Part shown: positions 23,716-27,277 of the stretch, piece after piece
How positions within the stretch are numbered: position 1 is the first letter of the stretch
Layout of the letters: the number at the start of each line of letters is the position of its first letter
Source of the DNA: an uncultured Ruminococcus sp.
GTDB lineage: Bacteria > Bacillota > Clostridia > Oscillospirales > Acutalibacteraceae
Assembly: GCA_902773035.1 (NCBI GenBank)
Contig: CACYDB010000179.1
Coordinates: forward strand, 1-27,277
Reading direction: 5' to 3'
Length of the DNA: 27,277 nucleotides
Program-made: the position numbers and the translations under genes
The notes under the pieces: model-generated
What the model was told of the DNA's origin: nothing
Databases searched by the model: none
What the model saw: the letters and a program-made list of their open reading frames with translations, nothing else

Positions 23716-25092
23716 TTAAAACTTGACCATCTCAGCGATGTAATCGCGGAGCTTGTCGATCGCGATTCTTTCCTGCTCCATTGTGTCGCGGTTACGGATA
23801 GTTACGCAGCCGTCGTCAACGCTGTCAAAGTCGTAGGTAATGCAGATCGGTGTACCGATTTCATCCTGACGGCGATAACGCTTGCCGATTGAGCCCGCGT
23901 CGTCGTAGTCTACCATAAAGTCCTTGCTCAGCTCCTCAAATACAGCCTCGGCTTTTTCACCGAGCTTCTTTGAGAGCGGAAGTACCGCCGCCTTGAAGGG
24001 AGCGAGAGCGGGGTGGAGGCGAAGTACTGTTCTTGTATCCTTCTCGTTGACGGCTTCCTCGTCGTAAGCCTCTGTCATAATCGCGAGGAAGAGTCTTTCA
24101 ACGCCGAGCGAAGGCTCGATTACATACGGGATGTACTTCTCATTCGTCTGCGGGTCAAAGTATTCAAGGCTCTTGCCCGAGGTGTTGATGTGCTGAGTGA
24201 GGTCGTAGTCTGTTCTGTCCGCGATACCCCAAAGCTCGCCCCATCCGAACGGGAAGAGATACTCAAAGTCTGTAGTCGCCTTACTGTAGAAGCTCAGCTC
24301 CTCTTTCTCGTGGTCGCGCAGTCTGAGGTTCTCGGGCTTGATGTTTAAGGAGTACAGCCAGTCGCGGCAGAAGCCTCTCCAATACGCAAACCACTCAAGG
24401 TCTGTATCGGGCTTGCAGAAGAACTCAAGCTCCATCTGCTCGAACTCTCTTACGCGGAAGATGAAGTTTCCGGGAGTGATCTCGTTACGGAAGCTTTTTC
24501 CGATCTGAGCTACGCCGAAGGGAACCTTCTTTCTGCTTGTTCTCTGGATATTCGCGAAGTTTACAAAGATACCCTGAGCTGTCTCGGGACGGAGGTAAAG
24601 CTCGTTTTTAGTGTCCTCGGTAACGCCCTGGAAGGTCTTGAACATCAGGTTGAACTGACGGATATCGGTGAAGTTGTGCTTTCCGCAGTTGGGACAGCAG
24701 ATTCCCTTTTCATTAATATATTCTGTCATCTGTTCGTTTGACCAGCCCGCGACGTTGGTGCCGTCAAAGTCCTCGATAAGATTATCGGCTCTGTGTCTTG
24801 TCTTACACTCGCGGCAGTCCATAAGAGGATCCGAGAAACCGCCGAGATGACCTGAGGCTATCCAGGTCTGCGGATTCATCAGGATCGCCGAGTCAAGACC
24901 TACGTTGTACTTGTTCTCCTGAACGAACTTCTTGAGCCAAGCCTTCTTGATGTTGTTCTTGAGCTCTACGCCCAGCGGACCGTAATCCCATGTGTTAGCC
25001 AGTCCGCCGTAAATCTCGGAGCCCGGGTATACAAAGCCTCTGCCCTTGCACAGAGCTACTATATTGTCCATTGATTTTTTGTTGTTGTCCAA
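23716..25092 (-). CDS. glyS: Glycyl-tRNA synthetase (single-chain dimeric type)
   Basis: Charges tRNA-Gly with glycine; class II synthetase of the alpha2 type. 458 residues from the chosen start. Motifs: GRGFVYPGSEIYGGLANTWD near the start, RPETAQGIFVNF, motif 2 FRNEITPGNFIFRVREFEQME (key residues Arg, Asn, Glu), and motif 3 EPSLGVERLFLAI; the C-terminal anticodon domain follows (LHPALAPFKAAVLPL). Cys pairs in DCREC and CCPNC could bind zinc. The start is probably TTG at 25092, 6 bp after GAGGG; the next ATG (25071) has no ribosome site and the upstream ATG (25191) lies before the promoter. No T-box leader: only about 35-40 bases separate the predicted transcription start from the start codon. 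Confidence 0.94.
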   Translation of the reverse strand: MDNNKKSMDNIVALCKGRGFVYPGSEIYGGLANTWDYGPLGVELKNNIKKAWLKKFVQENKYNVGLDSAILMNPQTWIASGHLGGFSDPLMDCRECKTRHRADNLIEDFDGTNVAGWSNEQMTEYINEKGICCPNCGKHNFTDIRQFNLMFKTFQGVTEDTKNELYLRPETAQGIFVNFANIQRTSRKKVPFGVAQIGKSFRNEITPGNFIFRVREFEQMELEFFCKPDTDLEWFAYWRGFCRDWLYSLNIKPENLRLRDHEKEELSFYSKATTDFEYLFPFGWGELWGIADRTDYDLTQHINTSGKSLEYFDPQTNEKYIPYVIEPSLGVERLFLAIMTEAYDEEAVNEKDTRTVLRLHPALAPFKAAVLPLSKKLGEKAEAVFEELSKDFMVDYDDAGSIGKRYRRQDEIGTPICITYDFDSVDDGCVTIRNRDTMEQERIAIDKLRDYIAEMVKF

Positions 25093-25129
25093 AATAAACC
25101 CTCGTTTCTTATTTTTATATACAATTAAT

Positions 25130-25158
25130 ATACTAATAAAAATGAGCCGCTTTGTCAA
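25130..25158 (-). promoter_or_regulatory. Promoter of glyS
   Basis: Minus-strand TTGACA (25158-25153), 17-bp spacer, TAGTAT (25135-25130). Confidence 0.65.
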
Positions 25159-25274
25159 GATGAAAATCTGCCTTTTGAGAAATCTTGTCAATAGTATATC
25201 TGCATAAAAATGAGGGGCTGTATTTGTCTAAAATGCCAAAAAGATTTAATTGCGATAAAAATCCTCAATAACTC

Positions 25275-25303
25275 TTGAAAAATTTGTTGCGATAAACTAT
25301 AAT
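25275..25303 (+). promoter_or_regulatory. Promoter of the starch-binding-like protein gene
   Basis: TTGAAA, 17-bp spacer and a perfect TATAAT. TTGCGATAAA occurs at 25287-25296 inside the spacer and again at 25250-25259 upstream, a possible regulator site pair. Confidence 0.75.
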
Positions 25304-25357
25304 ATAACTAAGCTTAAATCCGCTACTGCGGAAATAAATATTTTCAGGAGGTTTTTT

Positions 25358-26461
25358 ATGAAAACATTAAAGAAAACTTTAAGCTTAATTCTTGCAGTTT
25401 GCCTCATCGCGTCTGTATTCGCGGTAGCTGCTGTATCCGTTTCCGCTAACTATGGCGACGAAACACACGCTATGGACGTTAAGGACGCTGTTCCTGCGGC
25501 TGACCAGGCTAAGACATTCTATTTCTATATGCCTGAGCAGTGGAGAAACACCTATAACGATGCTTATGACGGCGCAGACCTCGCTTCATGTCAGGCAGGT
25601 ATCTACTGGTGGGATACTTCCTACAGCCCGAAGGCTGTTTACGGCGACACAAGAAAGGATTGGCCCGGATACAACATCAGCGAAACTGATCCTGCTGACA
25701 AGAACATCTTCGTAGCTCGTTGTCCTGCTGATATCTCAACAGTTATCTTCAACAACACAGTTAACGCTCCTGAGACAGCTGATAAGGACCTCAACGAAGA
25801 GAATCAGAAGTGCTACGCTGCTGCTCTCCAGACAGCTAACCTCACAGCTGAGTATTATATGCCCGGCGAGGACGGCTACGGCTTCTATCCCGACGGCACA
25901 GCTGACTGCAACGGCATGATCTTCGTTTGCAACCTCAAGGACACAGAGGTTAACGAGTTCTCCGGTAAGGAAACTTACAAGGGCGCTTGGTTCTACTATT
26001 ATGGCGAAGGCAAGTACGGCACATACAAGACTCTTGATGAGGCTGTTGCTGCTAACGCTGTATTCGCTAACGGCGAGTGGCCCGGCGGCGAGTTCGTTCC
26101 CCAGGAGACAACAGTTGCTCCTACAGAGGCTCCGACACAGGCTCCCACAAAGGCTCCTACTGTAACTAAGAAGGCTAACACTCTTAAGGCTACAGCTAAG
26201 ACAGTAACTGTTAAGGCTAAGAAGCTCAAGAAGAAGGCTCAGACAGTAAGCGCTATCACTGTTAAGAACGCTAAGGGTAAGGTTACTTATAAGGTAACTA
26301 AGAAGAACTCCAAGCTCACTCTTAAGAAGGATGGCAAGATCACAGTTAAGAAGAAGACTAAGAAGGGCACATACAAGATGACTGTACAGGTTAAGGCTGC
26401 AGGTAACGCTCAGTACAAGGCCGGTACAAAGTCTGTAAAGGTTACAATCAAGGTTAAATAA
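25358..26461 (+). CDS. Secreted protein with starch-binding-like module and lysine-rich C-terminal domain
   Basis: 367 residues. Signal peptide 1-30 (cleavage likely after SVSA). Residues about 50-220 carry aromatic motifs seen in starch-binding modules of the CBM26-like kind: TFYFYMPEQWRNTYN, GIYWWDT, DWPGYNI, NIFVARCPADISTVIFNN. A Thr/Pro/Ala linker (APTEAPTQAPTKAPT, 254-268) leads to a tail (270-367) that is about one third lysine and looks like a small beta-sandwich (Ig-like) domain; its charge suggests binding to cell wall or polyanions, which is inference. No catalytic domain is seen, so it is a binding rather than hydrolysing protein. Start ATG has CAGGAGG upstream. Codon use is dominated by GCT, AAG and ACA, as in a highly expressed gene. 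Confidence 0.82.
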   Translation: MKTLKKTLSLILAVCLIASVFAVAAVSVSANYGDETHAMDVKDAVPAADQAKTFYFYMPEQWRNTYNDAYDGADLASCQAGIYWWDTSYSPKAVYGDTRKDWPGYNISETDPADKNIFVARCPADISTVIFNNTVNAPETADKDLNEENQKCYAAALQTANLTAEYYMPGEDGYGFYPDGTADCNGMIFVCNLKDTEVNEFSGKETYKGAWFYYYGEGKYGTYKTLDEAVAANAVFANGEWPGGEFVPQETTVAPTEAPTQAPTKAPTVTKKANTLKATAKTVTVKAKKLKKKAQTVSAITVKNAKGKVTYKVTKKNSKLTLKKDGKITVKKKTKKGTYKMTVQVKAAGNAQYKAGTKSVKVTIKVK

Positions 26462-26491
26462 TCTTAGCTTAAAAACTAACCAAATTTCATC

Positions 26492-26521
26492 GAGACTCGT
26501 CGTAAGACGAGTCTCTTTTTT
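26492..26521 (+). terminator. Terminator after the starch-binding-like gene
   Basis: Perfect 10-bp stem GAGACTCGTC / GACGAGTCTC, loop GTAA, then TTTTTT. Confidence 0.93.
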
Positions 26522-26635
26522 CTTATAAAGAATTCTGGAATTTATTGTTCTAAAAGATAAAATAAGTTGATTAAACTTGGGCAATATTACTAAATTTAAG
26601 TCTGAATTTTTTCATCTTAAATTTTACACAAGCTA

Positions 26636-26664
26636 TTGATTAAAACACCCTTACGTAGTATAAT
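26636..26664 (+). promoter_or_regulatory. Promoter of the dockerin protein gene
   Basis: TTGATT, 17-bp spacer, TATAAT; about 40 bp before an AAGGAGGA ribosome site. Confidence 0.75.
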
Positions 26665-26705
26665 TACTTTGTACAATTTTGTATAGCATTAAAAGGAGGA
26701 AAATT

Positions 26706-27277
26706 ATGCTAAGAACAATGAGAAAAGCGTTAAGCTTTGTACTTGCTCTGACATTATTGATGTCTATGGCAGGTATTTCGCAAATCGGCGCCAGTGCTGC
26801 TTCGCAATCTTATATGCTCGGCGACGTCAACCGTGATGGCGGTGTAGACGTTCGTGACGCAACTGAGATTCAGCGCTACGTCGCTAAGGTTGTTGAACTC
26901 GACGAAGTTCAGTTATATCTTGCGGACGTAGATGGCAACGCGGGTGTAGACGTTCGTGATGCAACAACGATCAAACGTTGGGTTGCCAAGATCATCGACG
27001 CTACCACAGCACCTACAAATGCTGCGGGCGAGAGAATCGGCGACATGCACACATTTGGTTCGGATTCCGCAACCAAGACAGCTACACTTTCGGCAGCAGA
27101 GTACACAAACGGTGATGAAGTATGGTATGCTTACACCTGGACTGGTGCCGATACAAAGTGGGTCAAGATGGAGAATGACAACACATTCACCGGACTTCTT
27201 GACAATGTAATTTTTGCCCGTATCAACAAGACAGCAACAGCTCCTTCATTTGATGAAGGCGTGCTTTACAACCAGAC
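26706..27277 (+). CDS. Secreted dockerin protein, N-terminal part (3' end off window)
   Basis: 190 codons visible, no stop. Signal peptide 1-about 32 (MLRTMRKALSFVLALTLL...). Residues 38-98 form a type I dockerin: two calcium-loop repeats, GDVNRDGGVDVRDAT (39-53) and ADVDGNAGVDVRDAT (73-87), each followed by a helix with the pattern IQRYVAK / IKRWVAK. Dockerins plug into cohesins of scaffold proteins in cellulosomes or amylosomes. A short linker (99-112) precedes a module with VWYAYTWTGADTKWVKM and DNVIFARIN...LYNQT, a pattern of starch-binding modules. The dockerin is at the N-terminus, whereas in many cellulosomal enzymes it is C-terminal. Any catalytic domain would lie beyond the right edge. 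AAGGAGGA precedes the start ATG. Confidence 0.9.
   Translation, partial: MLRTMRKALSFVLALTLLMSMAGISQIGASAASQSYMLGDVNRDGGVDVRDATEIQRYVAKVVELDEVQLYLADVDGNAGVDVRDATTIKRWVAKIIDATTAPTNAAGERIGDMHTFGSDSATKTATLSAAEYTNGDEVWYAYTWTGADTKWVKMENDNTFTGLLDNVIFARINKTATAPSFDEGVLYNQ

Noticed and set aside
25093..25357. T-box leader for glyS
   Set aside because: The predicted leader is about 35-40 bases, too short for a T-box, and no T-box sequence (TGGNACCGCG type) is seen.
25736..26584. Long antisense open frame (282 codons) opposite the starch-binding-like gene
   Set aside because: It lies opposite a well-supported gene with biased codons (GCT, AAG, ACA), which leaves the antisense frame free of stops; its protein is Leu/Ser/Cys-rich, has no ribosome site and crosses the terminator.
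1..27277. CRISPR array, tRNA, rRNA, insertion sequence or prophage genes
   Set aside because: Read through on both strands without finding regular spaced repeats, tRNA-like folds, transposase or phage proteins.

Overview
The window looks like a chromosomal segment of a gut or rumen Firmicute of the Oscillospiraceae (Ruminococcus-like). Evidence: a secreted protein with an N-terminal dockerin, a second secreted protein with a starch-binding-like module and a lysine-rich tail, a type III glutamine synthetase, DapL-type lysine synthesis, an ANTAR regulator, strong AGGAGG ribosome sites and TTGACA-N17-TATAAT-like promoters. No rRNA, tRNA, insertion sequence, phage gene or CRISPR array was seen. 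The assignment rests on protein families only.

Region 1 (1-6320, minus strand) is a compact metal operon read right to left: a Fur/Zur-type repressor, a ZnuA-like binding lipoprotein, ZnuC-like ATPase, ZnuB-like permease, then a very large RND-family transporter running off the left edge. Gaps are 30 bp or less, two genes overlap by 4 bp, and one promoter (TTGACA-N17-TATACT) carries a perfect 9-bp inverted repeat just after its -10, so the repressor probably controls itself and the importer. The RND protein has about 260 residues of coiled coil inserted in its first external loop.

Region 2 (6400-11541, plus) has a sodium-dependent amino-acid symporter (NSS/LeuT family) with its own terminator, then a sugar ABC importer: binding lipoprotein and two permeases, with no ATPase gene, which presumably uses a shared ATPase encoded elsewhere.

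Region 3 (11518-21077) is a nitrogen and amino-acid block. glnN (type III glutamine synthetase) is on the minus strand. Divergently come an ANTAR regulator with a degenerate receiver domain, carA, a giant open reading frame joining carB to dapF, and dapL. Glutamine made by GlnN feeds CarA; DapL makes LL-diaminopimelate, which the DapF part of the fusion epimerises to meso-diaminopimelate for lysine and the cell wall. The CarB-DapF fusion in one uninterrupted frame is the most striking feature of the window. The glnN leader has a terminator-like hairpin a few bases after the predicted transcription start.

Region 4 (21088-23694) is a small signalling cluster: a helix-turn-helix protein (minus) and a membrane-anchored Ser/Thr kinase-like protein (plus) share a promoter region with a palindrome; a lipoprotein with two copies of an unrecognised domain follows.

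Region 5 (23716-27277) has glycyl-tRNA synthetase (minus, apparent TTG start) and then two secreted proteins (plus), each with a good promoter: a starch-binding-like protein with a Thr/Pro linker and a strongly basic C-terminal domain, and a dockerin protein cut by the right edge. Together they suggest a starch-binding surface complex of the amylosome type.
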